From Methanobacterium sp. (GTDB lineage Archaea > Methanobacteriota > Methanobacteria > Methanobacteriales > Methanobacteriaceae): 52,592 bases of DNA. The position numbers and the translations under genes are program-made. The notes below the pieces were generated by a model. It did not search any database. It was not told the DNA's origin and saw only the letters and a program-made list of their open reading frames with translations. Position 1 is the first letter of the stretch, and each line of letters begins with the position of its first letter. Of the stretch, positions 26,256 through 35,356 are shown one piece after another. The stretch spans positions 1 to 52,592 of the forward strand of contig JAJFTX010000033.1 in the NCBI GenBank assembly GCA_021372715.1. The letters run 5' to 3'.

Positions 26256-27203
26256 TTACTCCCGCAATCTGGTTCCTGTTAGATAAATAAAAACATCTTC
26301 TAAGGTATTATGTCTCATGGAGATGTCAACCACATTTATACCCTTTTTTTCCAGATTTTCCAGTATCTGGGGAAGTTTACTGAGAGCATTCAATCCTCTT
26401 AAATTTACCTTCCCATCTTCCTCGAATACCGATAAAACGTCTTCGATTTCTTGTAGGGTTTCAGTTACTTCGGGAATCTTCCGAGAATCCGATAATGTTA
26501 TTTCTATTATGTCTCCTTCCCCAATTTCTTTTTTAAGATTCTCCGGAGTATCCAGGCGGAGTAATTTACCATGATCAATAATGGCTACTCTATCTGAAAG
26601 CCTATCTGCTTCATCCATAAGATGTGTGGTAAGTATTACAGTTTTACCTTCATCATCACGTAATTTGCGTATATATTCCCAGAGTACTCGGCGTGACTGG
26701 GGATCCAGACCTTCTGATGGTTCGTCCAGTACAACAATCTCTGGTTGATGAACCAATCCCAGGGCCAGATTCAAACGACGTTTCATGCCACCGGAAAGAT
26801 TTTTAACCAGCGTATCTGCCTTATCAGTTAGGAATAGATCACCCAGAAGTTTTTCTACCCTCTCCTGGGTTATTGCTTTGGGAACTTGGTACATATCCCC
26901 CATTAATTTAAGGCTCTCGGCACAGGTTAAGTTATCCCAGAGAACCAGTTCCTGAGGGCATACACCTATAATACCTTTATCTAATTTTCTCATGTCTTGA
27001 CCATCGATTCTTACCTGTCCTTTGGTTGGTTTGAGTAAACCTACCATCATTTTTATGGAGGTGGTTTTTCCCGCGCCATTGGGACCCAGGAAACCAAATA
27101 CTTCCCCTTTCTTTACTTGCAAACTCAAACCATCTACTGCCTTGAAATCATCGAATTTTTTGGTGATGTTCTGGGTTTCTATAATGTAATCAGTCATTTC
27201 CAT
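26256..27203 (-). CDS. ABC transporter ATP-binding protein (exporter type)
   Basis: A 315-residue ATPase. Walker A is GPNGAGKTT at about 40-48, the Q-loop region has GVCPQELVLW, the signature is NLSGGMKRRL, Walker B is IVVLDEPSEGLDP, and the switch histidine is in LTTHLMDEADRL. A C-terminal extension (about 225-315) ending in DVFIYLTGTRLRE is typical of ABC-2 exporter ATPases of the CcmA/DrrA class. It partners the permease encoded 4 bp downstream. The start could be ATG 27203 or the second ATG two codons later. Confidence 0.92.
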   Translation of the reverse strand: MEMTDYIIETQNITKKFDDFKAVDGLSLQVKKGEVFGFLGPNGAGKTTSIKMMVGLLKPTKGQVRIDGQDMRKLDKGIIGVCPQELVLWDNLTCAESLKLMGDMYQVPKAITQERVEKLLGDLFLTDKADTLVKNLSGGMKRRLNLALGLVHQPEIVVLDEPSEGLDPQSRRVLWEYIRKLRDDEGKTVILTTHLMDEADRLSDRVAIIDHGKLLRLDTPENLKKEIGEGDIIEITLSDSRKIPEVTETLQEIEDVLSVFEEDGKVNLRGLNALSKLPQILENLEKKGINVVDISMRHNTLEDVFIYLTGTRLRE

Positions 27204-27333
27204 CTACCTATTCCCAATTCTTAATTTAAATTGATCCCTAATTAATGGAGTAATCATATCATATATATCATTTTAACTCAATTTAAGCTATAATTAGAAA
27301 AAAAGATAACAGATAACATATAAAGCTAGTTAG

Positions 27334-27576
27334 ATGATTAATATGATCGATAAAATCGAGATAAGTATGATAAATGAAACCGTGCATAACTTTCGCAAAG
27401 GAGAGTTTGGGGTTCAAAAGATTATAATCGATGAAAACAGGGGTTTTATAGAAATAGAATACGGCCTTCAGGAAGGTGGGGAGAAGAAGGTTATGATCCC
27501 CCTGCAGAACGTGGAAAAATGTGAATTCATGGTTAAAAAAACTGATATTTCAGAAAAAGACCCCATTGAAGACTAA
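27334..27576 (+). CDS. Small hypothetical protein
   Basis: An 80-residue, mostly beta-rich acidic protein that I do not recognise. The pattern RGFIEIEYGLQEGGEKKVMIPLQNV suggests a small sheet, and there is no membrane helix or metal motif. Its codon use and acidic C-terminus (EKDPIED) look like real protein. The first ATG has no clear Shine-Dalgarno; the start may be the ATG three codons later (MIDKIEI). It lies between divergent and convergent units and ends 47 bp before the 3' end of the DNA methylase gene. Confidence 0.45.
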   Translation: MINMIDKIEISMINETVHNFRKGEFGVQKIIIDENRGFIEIEYGLQEGGEKKVMIPLQNVEKCEFMVKKTDISEKDPIED

Positions 27577-27623
27577 ATTTTCTCCAACTTCACCCAATAA
27601 TACTCAATCAGGTAAAATAATTA

Positions 27624-28532
27624 TTAATAATTCCTCACAATTAATTCGTTTATAAAACCTCTTTTTTTAGCATCTCTATTGATATTTCTTTTTGCTGGGA
27701 CTCTTTCCAGATTAAAATCAGCATATAAATTATCGAAGAACTGATCCTGTTCATCCTGGTTTTTTGGGTCCGAATTACTGAGTATTAAATTAGCACCCTT
27801 CATATCCATTTCTTTAAAGAAATTTGCTAATTTATTCTGGTCTTCATCATCAAAACCATCTTTAGAATATTTAGTAAAATAGCTGGTTCCATTTAAAGGA
27901 CGATAAGGCGGATCCATATACACTAAAGAATGATTATTAATATAGGAACCAGATTCAGTGAAATCCCCACAGAATAGTTTCGTATCAATTAATGCATTAT
28001 GAACCTGTAATAAATTATTTTCATCACATATCTTGGGATTTTTATAACGACCGAATGGAACGTTGAACTCTCCTTTACTGTTTTGACGGTATAATCCGTT
28101 GTAACATGTTTTATTTAAAAATATAAAATAAGCAGCTCTTTCTATCCATTGGTAATCATATTTATTGAAGTTGAAATTATTGAGCTGTTGGTTGTAGGTA
28201 TCTCTGATTATATAGAAATTTTCTTTCCTTTTTTCCTCAGATCTTTTTAGGTGATCATTCTCAATCTCTCTCAATTCCTTTATGAGTTTATGATGATTAT
28301 TTTTAATCACTTCATAGGCTATGATCAGATCCTGATTATTATCGAATAGATATGACTCTTTAAGCTTATATTTAGTTTTTAAGAAAAAAAATACAGCCCC
28401 ACCACCTACAAAGGGCTCGATGTACCTGGGGATAATTTTATTTTCTAAAATATCAGGAGGTAATCTCTTCTCCAGCTCTAATAATAGCTGGCCTTTTCCT
28501 CCAACCCATTTAACGAAAGGTTTAGCGTTCAT
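27624..28532 (-). CDS. DNA adenine methyltransferase (Dam/DpnM family)
   Basis: A 302-residue N6-adenine methyltransferase of the D12 class. The N-terminal FVKWVGGKGQLL at 6-17 and EPFVGGGAVFF at 39-49 form the SAM site, and the catalytic DPPY is at 207-210. FLNKTCYNGLYRQNSKGEFNVP fits the Dam/MjaIII recognition-loop region, so GATC is the probable target. No restriction endonuclease, specificity subunit or nicking enzyme is adjacent, so it looks like an orphan methylase. It starts 15 bp after dphB ends, in apparent operon. The target site is inferred from family resemblance. Confidence 0.88.
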   Translation of the reverse strand: MNAKPFVKWVGGKGQLLLELEKRLPPDILENKIIPRYIEPFVGGGAVFFFLKTKYKLKESYLFDNNQDLIIAYEVIKNNHHKLIKELREIENDHLKRSEEKRKENFYIIRDTYNQQLNNFNFNKYDYQWIERAAYFIFLNKTCYNGLYRQNSKGEFNVPFGRYKNPKICDENNLLQVHNALIDTKLFCGDFTESGSYINNHSLVYMDPPYRPLNGTSYFTKYSKDGFDDEDQNKLANFFKEMDMKGANLILSNSDPKNQDEQDQFFDNLYADFNLERVPAKRNINRDAKKRGFINELIVRNY

Positions 28533-28547
28533 ATATAATTATCCTGT

Positions 28548-29339
28548 CTATCTTGAACTTTCCAGTATGTCATTTGGTGCTCCGCCTAGCACAACCAGGG
28601 CCTCAGCTTCCAGAAAGTGCAACTGTGATGGTATGATGAGACAGTGCAATGGCCCGCCGAAATCCTCATTAAGAAGTTTTTTTACCTTATCTGCTCTTAC
28701 CATTGGTTTTTCTGCACCTGCACGTGCTATAGCAACTGCTAAAGTATCATCAGTTACTATATTTTCTTTTATTATATCTTCCACCCGTAATAAATATTCT
28801 AAACCCTGATTTACAGTCATATAACGATTTATATGGGCTTGAATATCCAGGAGAACCAGAGTGTGCATCTGATTGGTTAAATTTGCTTTTATAGTATGAT
28901 ATGGTGAATTTGGAAAGTAGTTTTCCTGGGTAAAGGGTATGGTAGTGACTTTACCAAATTTATAAGCCTGTAATCCAGCTATACCTGGTGCTGCTGATAA
29001 GATAGAGGATGAATGAATAACCATAGTATCAATACCTATTTTTTTTGCCTGAATCATCAAATCCATATGTGTGGTGGCAATCAAAGGGTCACCTGCGCAT
29101 AGGAAAGCAACATCTTTAGTTTCAGATTCATTAAGGGGAATATTCTCTTCTTCCACCTCTTCTCTGCTTAAAACAATAATTTCCTTTCCTAGTATTTTCT
29201 CTAAAAATTCCAAATTACCCCCAAATAAGCGGGAGGTGTAGAATTCAGCATAAATTACATCAGCCTTTTTAAGGGATTCTAATCCCTTCAATGACATATC
29301 TTTTTCATCATAAAGTCCTAAACCTACCAAATAAAGCAT
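28548..29339 (-). CDS. dphB: Diphthine synthase
   Basis: A 263-residue SAM-dependent tetrapyrrole methylase-fold enzyme. The opening MLYLVGLGLYDEKDMSLKGL, the FLCAGDPLIATTHMDL block and the HSSSILSAAPGIAGLQAYKFG stretch match archaeal DphB/DPH5. It trimethylates the modified histidine of elongation factor 2 on the way to diphthamide. Length is normal. An AGGTGA ribosome site lies 6 nt before the ATG. A small hairpin (AGGATA/TATCCT, 29363-29381) lies upstream. Confidence 0.95.
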   Translation of the reverse strand: MLYLVGLGLYDEKDMSLKGLESLKKADVIYAEFYTSRLFGGNLEFLEKILGKEIIVLSREEVEEENIPLNESETKDVAFLCAGDPLIATTHMDLMIQAKKIGIDTMVIHSSSILSAAPGIAGLQAYKFGKVTTIPFTQENYFPNSPYHTIKANLTNQMHTLVLLDIQAHINRYMTVNQGLEYLLRVEDIIKENIVTDDTLAVAIARAGAEKPMVRADKVKKLLNEDFGGPLHCLIIPSQLHFLEAEALVVLGGAPNDILESSR

Positions 29340-29548
29340 AAAAAGTCACCTGTATATATTTAAGGATATCTTAGGTATCCTAGACTTATTTATTATGGGA
29401 TGTTATCCTATTTCCACTGCTCAATATTAGTTATATCCCTTTTACAAATAATTATAGGATGTAATAATTTTTTAAAGAGCAAGTTAATATGTTTTATTTA
29501 TAAGGATGAACAATTCTAAGATTTAAAGATTTTATTAAGGGGAATCAG

Positions 29549-30571
29549 ATGATCGGTCTTAAAATCCCAAAAAACCAGGCAGAATATGTACGTAGAATCT
29601 TACTAAAATACTCAATGATAGACTTGAAATTAAAGATAAAACGTCAAGACAATTATGTTTTAATCCCACTCATTAAGGAACCCCCAGAAGAAATCATAGC
29701 TGAAATGGGAATTTCCCAATTAGAAGTGGTGCATACTTCTTTCGAAGATCATCAAAGAAGTCCTCGGAGTTTGAAAGGATACTTAGAAGGACAGATTGTA
29801 CCAGAAAAAATTGAAGAAATTAATAAATCCTTTGATATCATCGGAGATATTGTTATTCTAGAAATACCGGAGGAATTTGAATCAATTAAATATTTAATAG
29901 CCGATGCAGCATTGAAGTTCACCAAACGCAGGTCAATATACCGCAAAGGCAGTAAAGTGAAAGGGATTAAAAGAACACGTTACCTGGAATTTCTGGCTGG
30001 TGAAGACATCTCCCAAACCATACATAAAGAATATGGCTCCAGATTCATGTTAGACGTACGTAAAGTATATTTCAGTCCCCGATTAGCTACTGAAAGGGAT
30101 AAAATAGTTAAACAAGTTAAAGATGATGAAATAATAATAGACATGTTCGCCGGGGTGGGTCCTTTCTCCATAAGCATAGCAAGACAACATGAAGGGAAAA
30201 TTTATGCAATTGACATCAACCCTGATGCTATCTATTATTTGAAAAGGAACATAGAGCTTAATAAGGTTAAAGGCGAAATAATTCCTATTTCTGGTGATGT
30301 TAAAAAATTTTTAGAAAATAATGATATTAAAGCAGATAGAATAATTATGAATTTACCAGGTATGGCCTGTAAATTCCTGAAAAATGCCATTAAATCCCTG
30401 AAAGAAGGCGGAATATTACATTACTATGAGTTTTCCTCGGACTTTAACCAACCAGTGACCAGAATTAGAGAAGCCGCCGGTTCGCGTAAGGTTACCATTC
30501 TCGATAAGAGAAGAGTTAAATCTTCCAGTCCCGGCAGATGGCATATGGGAATCGATGCTAAAATCCATTGA
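29549..30571 (+). CDS. trm5b: tRNA (guanine37-N1)-methyltransferase Trm5b
   Basis: A 340-residue Trm5-type enzyme. An N-terminal D1-like region (1-60) precedes a linking domain and a Rossmann methyltransferase whose motif I is DMFAGVGPFSISIA, followed by IYAIDINPDAIYYL, with the catalytic NLPG near 268. RKVYFSPRLATERDKIV is the typical pre-motif segment. It makes m1G37 next to the anticodon, preventing frameshifts. AGGGG precedes the ATG. The gene is divergent from dphB with a 209-bp AT-rich spacer in which I see only promoter-like sequence and the small hairpin. Confidence 0.93.
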   Translation: MIGLKIPKNQAEYVRRILLKYSMIDLKLKIKRQDNYVLIPLIKEPPEEIIAEMGISQLEVVHTSFEDHQRSPRSLKGYLEGQIVPEKIEEINKSFDIIGDIVILEIPEEFESIKYLIADAALKFTKRRSIYRKGSKVKGIKRTRYLEFLAGEDISQTIHKEYGSRFMLDVRKVYFSPRLATERDKIVKQVKDDEIIIDMFAGVGPFSISIARQHEGKIYAIDINPDAIYYLKRNIELNKVKGEIIPISGDVKKFLENNDIKADRIIMNLPGMACKFLKNAIKSLKEGGILHYYEFSSDFNQPVTRIREAAGSRKVTILDKRRVKSSSPGRWHMGIDAKIH

Positions 30572-30721
30572 TTAAAATAAAACCAAACAAACACTTATTT
30601 AAGCTGAGTAATAAAAAAAAGATAGTCCCAGAAATAAATTTAAAATCATGCATAAGAATTAGGAATGCTTAAGAATTTGAGATTTCAGAAGAGAATTTAT
30701 TAAAATTACAGGTATAAATCT

Positions 30722-31609
30722 ATGTCCCGAATAACTTTTTTAGATAACGCATCCCTTGGAGAAAATAATATCTGGCGATATTTACTCACCATAATATTGA
30801 CCTGGGGATCGGCTGTAATCTTTGAAATCCTAATCCTCATCTTAGTAATGGTTTATTTCCTCTCTCAAGGATTTGATTCCGGTTATTTCCTGGAAATAAT
30901 CCTTAATAATCCCCTGATAATCCTGGCACTCCTTGGTGTTACCTATGTAATCTCTTTGATATTTCTGTACGTCGGTGTTAGATATATTCATCAAAGAAAA
31001 TTCATCACACTCATCAACACCGATTTCCAGTTCAGCTGGAGAAGGTTGTTAAAGGGAGGGGCGATATGGATCATCATACTAACTATAGGAACAGTTTTAA
31101 CCCTATTATTTGAACCAGGCAGCTTAAAGATAACCTTCAATATCAGTGGCTTCTCTATACTGTTAATACTGAGTCTTTTAGTGTTCCCTATCCAGGCATC
31201 ATTTGAAGAACTGTTTTTCAGAGGTTACCTAATGCAGGGATTTGGTTTACTATCAAAAAAACCAGTGCTACCTCTCATAATGACTTCAGTTATATTTGCT
31301 ATCCTACACTATTTTAACGCCGGAACTACCCTTATAAGCATCGATATGATACTACAGGCGTTTATAATTGGTATAATGCTGGGAATAATAACCTTAGGTG
31401 AAAACCGGCTGGAAACTGCAATGGGAGTTCATATAGCCAATAATATGTTTGTGTGTTTAATAGCCAACAACCCTATTGGATTTACCCAGGATTTACCCTC
31501 TCTTCTCACCTACACTGCCTCACCGGATCCTCTGATAGATTCAATAGGTATCAGTATTTATGCTATAGTTTTACTGGTCATCATATTCTGGGGGAAAAAA
31601 AAGGAATAG
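30722..31609 (+). CDS. CPBP family intramembrane glutamic protease
   Basis: A 295-residue membrane protein with about eight helices. The CPBP/Rce1-like active-site motifs are intact: E162-E163-x3-R167 in FEELFFRGYL, the HYFN motif with H196, and H237-x3-N241. Family members cleave membrane or prenylated proteins or peptides; substrates in methanogens are unknown. It precedes a TPR protein by 22 bp on the same strand, so they may be co-expressed. Confidence 0.85.
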   Translation: MSRITFLDNASLGENNIWRYLLTIILTWGSAVIFEILILILVMVYFLSQGFDSGYFLEIILNNPLIILALLGVTYVISLIFLYVGVRYIHQRKFITLINTDFQFSWRRLLKGGAIWIIILTIGTVLTLLFEPGSLKITFNISGFSILLILSLLVFPIQASFEELFFRGYLMQGFGLLSKKPVLPLIMTSVIFAILHYFNAGTTLISIDMILQAFIIGIMLGIITLGENRLETAMGVHIANNMFVCLIANNPIGFTQDLPSLLTYTASPDPLIDSIGISIYAIVLLVIIFWGKKKE

Positions 31610-31631
31610 ATTTTTTTAGGAAGTTATTTCC

Positions 31632-32207
31632 ATGGGATTTCTGGATCGTTTCAAAAGCGCTCAAAGATGGTATAATCAAGGTGTTAAACTGGCACAGCAG
31701 GGCCAATATGAAGAAACTTTAGAATATTTTGATAAAGCCCTGAAAATTAATCCTAAATTAGACATAGCATGGAACAGCCAGGGATTGATACTGGAAAAAT
31801 TAGAGAAATACCCGGAAGCTATTGAATCATTTGATAGAGCATTAGAGATTGATCCAGAATATGTGATAGCCCTGATCAACAAAGGGATCGTCCTGGGAAA
31901 AATGGGAAAATACCTGGAAGCCATATCATGTTTTGATCGAGCCCTTGAAATGTATCCTGAACAGGTTTTAGCCTGGACCAACAAAGGCATTGCCCGGGGT
32001 AAGCTCAAGGAATATCAGGAAGCACTTAAATGCTTTGATAAGGCTTTGGAAATAGATCCAGAAAATGCTTCAACTTGGTATAACCAGGGATTGGTTTTTA
32101 AAGAACTTGGAAAGTACGATGAAGCTCGAAATTCATTTGAACACTCATTGAAGATAAATCCAGGTTATGAAGCTGCTTGGAAAGCTAAGGAAGAATTAAC
32201 AAAATAA
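31632..32207 (+). CDS. Tetratricopeptide repeat protein
   Basis: A 191-residue protein consisting of five consecutive 34-residue TPR units from about residue 12, each with the W/A-x2-N/Q-x-G and Y-x-E-A-x2-x-F-D-x-A-L-x-I/M-x-P pattern. There is no signal peptide or other domain. It should be a protein-protein adaptor in the cytoplasm. The tight spacing to the CPBP protease gene suggests they act together. Repeats of this kind are abundant in Methanobacterium genomes, so the partner cannot be deduced. Confidence 0.9.
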   Translation: MGFLDRFKSAQRWYNQGVKLAQQGQYEETLEYFDKALKINPKLDIAWNSQGLILEKLEKYPEAIESFDRALEIDPEYVIALINKGIVLGKMGKYLEAISCFDRALEMYPEQVLAWTNKGIARGKLKEYQEALKCFDKALEIDPENASTWYNQGLVFKELGKYDEARNSFEHSLKINPGYEAAWKAKEELTK

Positions 32208-32215
32208 TATGAAGT

Positions 32216-32764
32216 TCAATGATGATCTATCTCCTTTTTAAGCTTTAACATGTCTTCTTTTAGTTGAGGTAATAGTTTACGAGAGTATAAAGCCGCAGCA
32301 GGATGAAACAATGCCATATACTTTCTACCATCAACTTGATAGATCTGTCCATGAATTTTTTTGATGTTATTTCCACCAATCAAAGCATAAATAGCGCTAT
32401 TTCCCAAAAGACCAATGATATCCGGATTTATTAGTTCAATCTGTTTCGTTAAAAAAAGTTCCATACAGGTGGAATATTCTGTTTTTCGTGGTTTTCGGTT
32501 GTTTTCTGGACGGCATTTTACTATGGATGTGATGTAAATATGGGATCGATCCATACCTGCTTCTTGGATCAATTCACTTAGCAACTTACCAGAACTGCCT
32601 ATGAATGGTCTTCCGGTTTCATCTTCATTTCTACCGGGTGCTTCTCCTATAAGCATTATTTTAGCATTATCCGGGCCTTCTCCAAAGACTGTGTTTGTTT
32701 TACTTTCATGTAAAGGGCATTCATTACAGTCTATGGCTTTTTTACAGAGTTCTTGGAGTTTCAT
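32216..32764 (-). CDS. udg: Uracil-DNA glycosylase, family 4 (Fe-S type)
   Basis: A 182-residue glycosylase with the four cluster cysteines C13, C16, C84 and C100, motif A GEAPGRNEDETGRPF at about 40-54, and the C-terminal HPAAALY motif. It removes uracil formed by cytosine deamination, starting base-excision repair. The family is common in archaea. Its 3' end lies 8 bp from the end of the convergent TPR gene. Confidence 0.93.
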   Translation of the reverse strand: MKLQELCKKAIDCNECPLHESKTNTVFGEGPDNAKIMLIGEAPGRNEDETGRPFIGSSGKLLSELIQEAGMDRSHIYITSIVKCRPENNRKPRKTEYSTCMELFLTKQIELINPDIIGLLGNSAIYALIGGNNIKKIHGQIYQVDGRKYMALFHPAAALYSRKLLPQLKEDMLKLKKEIDHH

Positions 32765-32862
32765 GGTTCTTTATTATTATTTGAAATTTTGTAAATATGC
32801 AAATAGTAATTAAAATTGCCAATATGTAACTAGTAATTAAAATTATCACTGGTTAATAGTTA

Positions 32863-33804
32863 TTAAAAGGGTTCTATTATCCCTTCTTCAGTGATTATTC
32901 CGGTTATTAAATCGGAAGGAACTATATCAAAGGCAGGATTCTCCACTTGAGTATCTTCCGGTGCCACTCGGCATTCCCCGAAATATAATACCTCTTCAGG
33001 GTCTCTTTCTTCAATATCTACATCATATATTGATATTTCACTATCAAAGGTACTTTTTGGTGCTGCAACATAAAATGGAACGTCGAATCTTTTAGCAGCC
33101 AACGCCACCATTAAGGACCCTATCTTATTAGCCACTCCCCCTCGGGCGACTCGATCCGCTCCGATGACTACTTTATCGATTTTACCTTCCTGCATGAGTC
33201 TTCCTGCAGCACTATCTACTATTAACTTGACAGGTATGCCCTCTTGCTGCATTTCAAATACGCTTAAACGGGCTCCCTGGCAAACCGGCCGAGTTTCATC
33301 ACAGATCACTTGAATAGTTTTTCCTTGCTCTACAGCGGCTCTGAAAACACCTAATGCTGTTCCATAATCTACACATGCCAGTGCTCCGGCGTTACAGTGT
33401 GTTAAAACCGTGTCACCATCATCAATCACCCGGGCCCCGTATTCTCCCATCCTACGATTGGTCTGGATATCCTCTTCAAACATCTTCAAAGCCTCATCTC
33501 TGGCGGATATTCCAGCAGATTTAGCTTCTAATATCCTGTCTACTGCCCAGAACAGATTCACCGCTGTTGGTCGGGCGGATTTAATCTCTTGAGCTGCTTT
33601 TTCTAGATCATCACCTGCCAGTTCAGCCAGGGCCATGGCAAAAGCCGCTGCCACCCCTATGGCCGGTGCTCCCCTGACCATAAGCGTCTTTATGGTATGG
33701 ATTACATCCTGATAATTTTTACATTGGTAATATACTATTTCATGGGGTAATTTAGTTTGATCCAGGATGAAAAGATGGTTATCCTTCCAGTACATGGTTT
33801 TCAT
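32863..33804 (-). CDS. mtnA: S-methyl-5-thioribose-1-phosphate isomerase
   Basis: A 313-residue eIF2B-like sugar-phosphate isomerase. RGAPAIGVAAAFAMALA at 44-60, LTHCNAGALA with the probable catalytic C137, ICDETRPVCQGARL, and IGADRVARGG with the probable catalytic D217 are all present. It converts methylthioribose-1-phosphate to methylthioribulose-1-phosphate in methionine salvage. Archaeal relatives can instead be ribose-1,5-bisphosphate isomerases, but the conserved MtnA motifs favour the thioribose enzyme. The gene lies 55 bp downstream of nifB on the same strand. Confidence 0.87.
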   Translation of the reverse strand: MKTMYWKDNHLFILDQTKLPHEIVYYQCKNYQDVIHTIKTLMVRGAPAIGVAAAFAMALAELAGDDLEKAAQEIKSARPTAVNLFWAVDRILEAKSAGISARDEALKMFEEDIQTNRRMGEYGARVIDDGDTVLTHCNAGALACVDYGTALGVFRAAVEQGKTIQVICDETRPVCQGARLSVFEMQQEGIPVKLIVDSAAGRLMQEGKIDKVVIGADRVARGGVANKIGSLMVALAAKRFDVPFYVAAPKSTFDSEISIYDVDIEERDPEEVLYFGECRVAPEDTQVENPAFDIVPSDLITGIITEEGIIEPF

Positions 33805-33859
33805 GGGTTATCACCGTTAAGGTAAGAAAAGAAAAAAAGAGAATTTTATTGATATTCTT

Positions 33860-34711
33860 TTAATAGTGACTGGCTGGGGTCATATCCAGGTGTTTGTCCT
33901 CTTTTCCAGGCACTCCATAGGCATCAGCCCGGCATTGGGTGCAGGCGCGGAATACTGGTATTATTTCTTCCACTGCATCCCTCACTTCACTTAGTTCCGC
34001 ACATCCCGGTCGAGGGGTGTCTTTAAATTTGTAGAGAGGTATGAGTGGCAGTACATTCATTAAAGATGCTCCCTGTGCTTTCACCTTACGGGCTATATCT
34101 ACGATGTGCTTATCATTTAATCCGGGTATTAAGACACTATTAACCTTAACCACTATTTCTTTTTCGGCTATTAGTTTGATTCCTTTTAATTGATTTTTGG
34201 ATATGACTTTAAATGCTTCATCTCCTTTATAGACCTCACCGTGGTGCAGGGCTAGGGAGTAAATATGTTTCCCAATTTCCGGGTCTACCGCATTTACAGT
34301 TACCGTTACGCTGTTGATTTTTATCTGTGAGAGTTCATCTGCTTTATCAGGTAGTAATAATCCATTGGTGCTTATACATTTAATTAGTTCAGGGAATTTT
34401 TTATCTATCTCCCGGAAGAACTGGAAGGTTTCCGGGTTGAAAAGGGCGTCTCCTGGTCCTGCGACCCCTACAACGGATATGGGCATTTCTTTGGTAACTT
34501 TATCCACATGTTTGACGGCATCTTCCACGTTCATGATGCAGGATGCTACTCCTGGTCTCATCTCACATTTATTGATCTCCCGGGTGCAGAAGTTGCATTG
34601 AATGTTACATTTAGGGGCGATGGGTACATGGATTCTTCCTACTTTATCATGCATTTTCTCGTTAAAACAGGGATGTACCTTGGTTAAATGAGCAAATTTA
34701 GATTCATTCAT
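33860..34711 (-). CDS. nifB: NifB-type radical SAM protein (NifB-cofactor synthase)
   Basis: A 283-residue radical SAM enzyme. KVHPCFNEKMHDK with C15, the SAM-cluster motif C35-x3-C39-x2-C42 in APKCNIQCNFCTR, NKCEMRPGVAS, and the C-terminal CTQCRADAYGVPG are the full set of NifB marks, including cysteines that hold the substrate clusters. NifB fuses two [4Fe-4S] clusters and inserts carbide and sulfide to give the [8Fe-9S-C] L-cluster. No NifX-like domain follows, as usual for archaeal NifB. No nitrogenase genes lie in the window; the neighbours are mmp genes, so the product may supply methyl-CoM reductase activation rather than, or as well as, nitrogenase. Confidence 0.85.
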   Translation of the reverse strand: MNESKFAHLTKVHPCFNEKMHDKVGRIHVPIAPKCNIQCNFCTREINKCEMRPGVASCIMNVEDAVKHVDKVTKEMPISVVGVAGPGDALFNPETFQFFREIDKKFPELIKCISTNGLLLPDKADELSQIKINSVTVTVNAVDPEIGKHIYSLALHHGEVYKGDEAFKVISKNQLKGIKLIAEKEIVVKVNSVLIPGLNDKHIVDIARKVKAQGASLMNVLPLIPLYKFKDTPRPGCAELSEVRDAVEEIIPVFRACTQCRADAYGVPGKEDKHLDMTPASHY

Positions 34712-34765
34712 AGATTTTTTCCCTCCAACTTTTGGATTATTCTAATAGCTCGTATATTATTAAAT

Positions 34766-35347
34766 TTATTTTATTTTATATTTATTCTGATCCTCTTTCA
34801 TCTCCTGGATGATTTCATTGGTTTTGGCCAGCCATTCATCCTTGATGGTTTCATCAGAAGCGGTTAATGCTATGATATTGCCTTCTGAATAGTGTTCCAC
34901 TACCCTTAAACCTTCAGGTATAATACGAAACAGGGCATCATATATTTTTTTCCGTAGTTCCTCTTCAGGATCATGTATGATCATATTTTTTATATCATGA
35001 TGGGGATCGTCCACGATGATCTCATATCTGCTGGACTGATGAACATTATTCCTACCTTCCAGTTCCCAAAGGAGTGCTAATAGATCGGGAAGATATGTTT
35101 CATCTTTAATTCTTATAAATAGTTCATCTGCTTCTTTATCCAGTTCAGTGAAGTCTCCAATTTTAACAATTGGGGCTGTTTTTTCATAGATGATTACGAT
35201 TATAAATACTGGTTCTCTGGGGTCCACATATACTCTTAAATCTTTAATGGCTCGTGTTATCTGCAGGTCCTGAATTATTTGTCTGACCACCATATCATAG
35301 ACTTCGGCACCTGTCTTATCGTAACATTCTACTTCCATTTTTATCAT
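34766..35347 (-). CDS. mmp17: Methanogenesis marker protein 17
   Basis: A 193-residue protein. The opening VECYDKTGAEVYDMVVRQII and the later IIPEGLRVVEHYSEGNIIALTAS are what I associate with methanogenesis marker 17, found in essentially all methanogens. Marker 17 co-purifies with the methyl-coenzyme M reductase activation complex in Methanococcus. It has no cysteine motif and is alpha/beta. It begins 9 bp after the stop of mmp15, and nifB follows 54 bp later, so it lies in the same transcription unit. The name rests on recognition of sequence and on context. Confidence 0.72.
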   Translation of the reverse strand: MIKMEVECYDKTGAEVYDMVVRQIIQDLQITRAIKDLRVYVDPREPVFIIVIIYEKTAPIVKIGDFTELDKEADELFIRIKDETYLPDLLALLWELEGRNNVHQSSRYEIIVDDPHHDIKNMIIHDPEEELRKKIYDALFRIIPEGLRVVEHYSEGNIIALTASDETIKDEWLAKTNEIIQEMKEDQNKYKIK

Positions 35348-35356
35348 ATCCCCATA

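Noticed and set aside
33860..34711. Evidence for a nitrogenase island
   Set aside because: Only nifB is present; nifH, nifD, nifK, nifE and nifN are not in the window, and the neighbours are methanogenesis marker genes.
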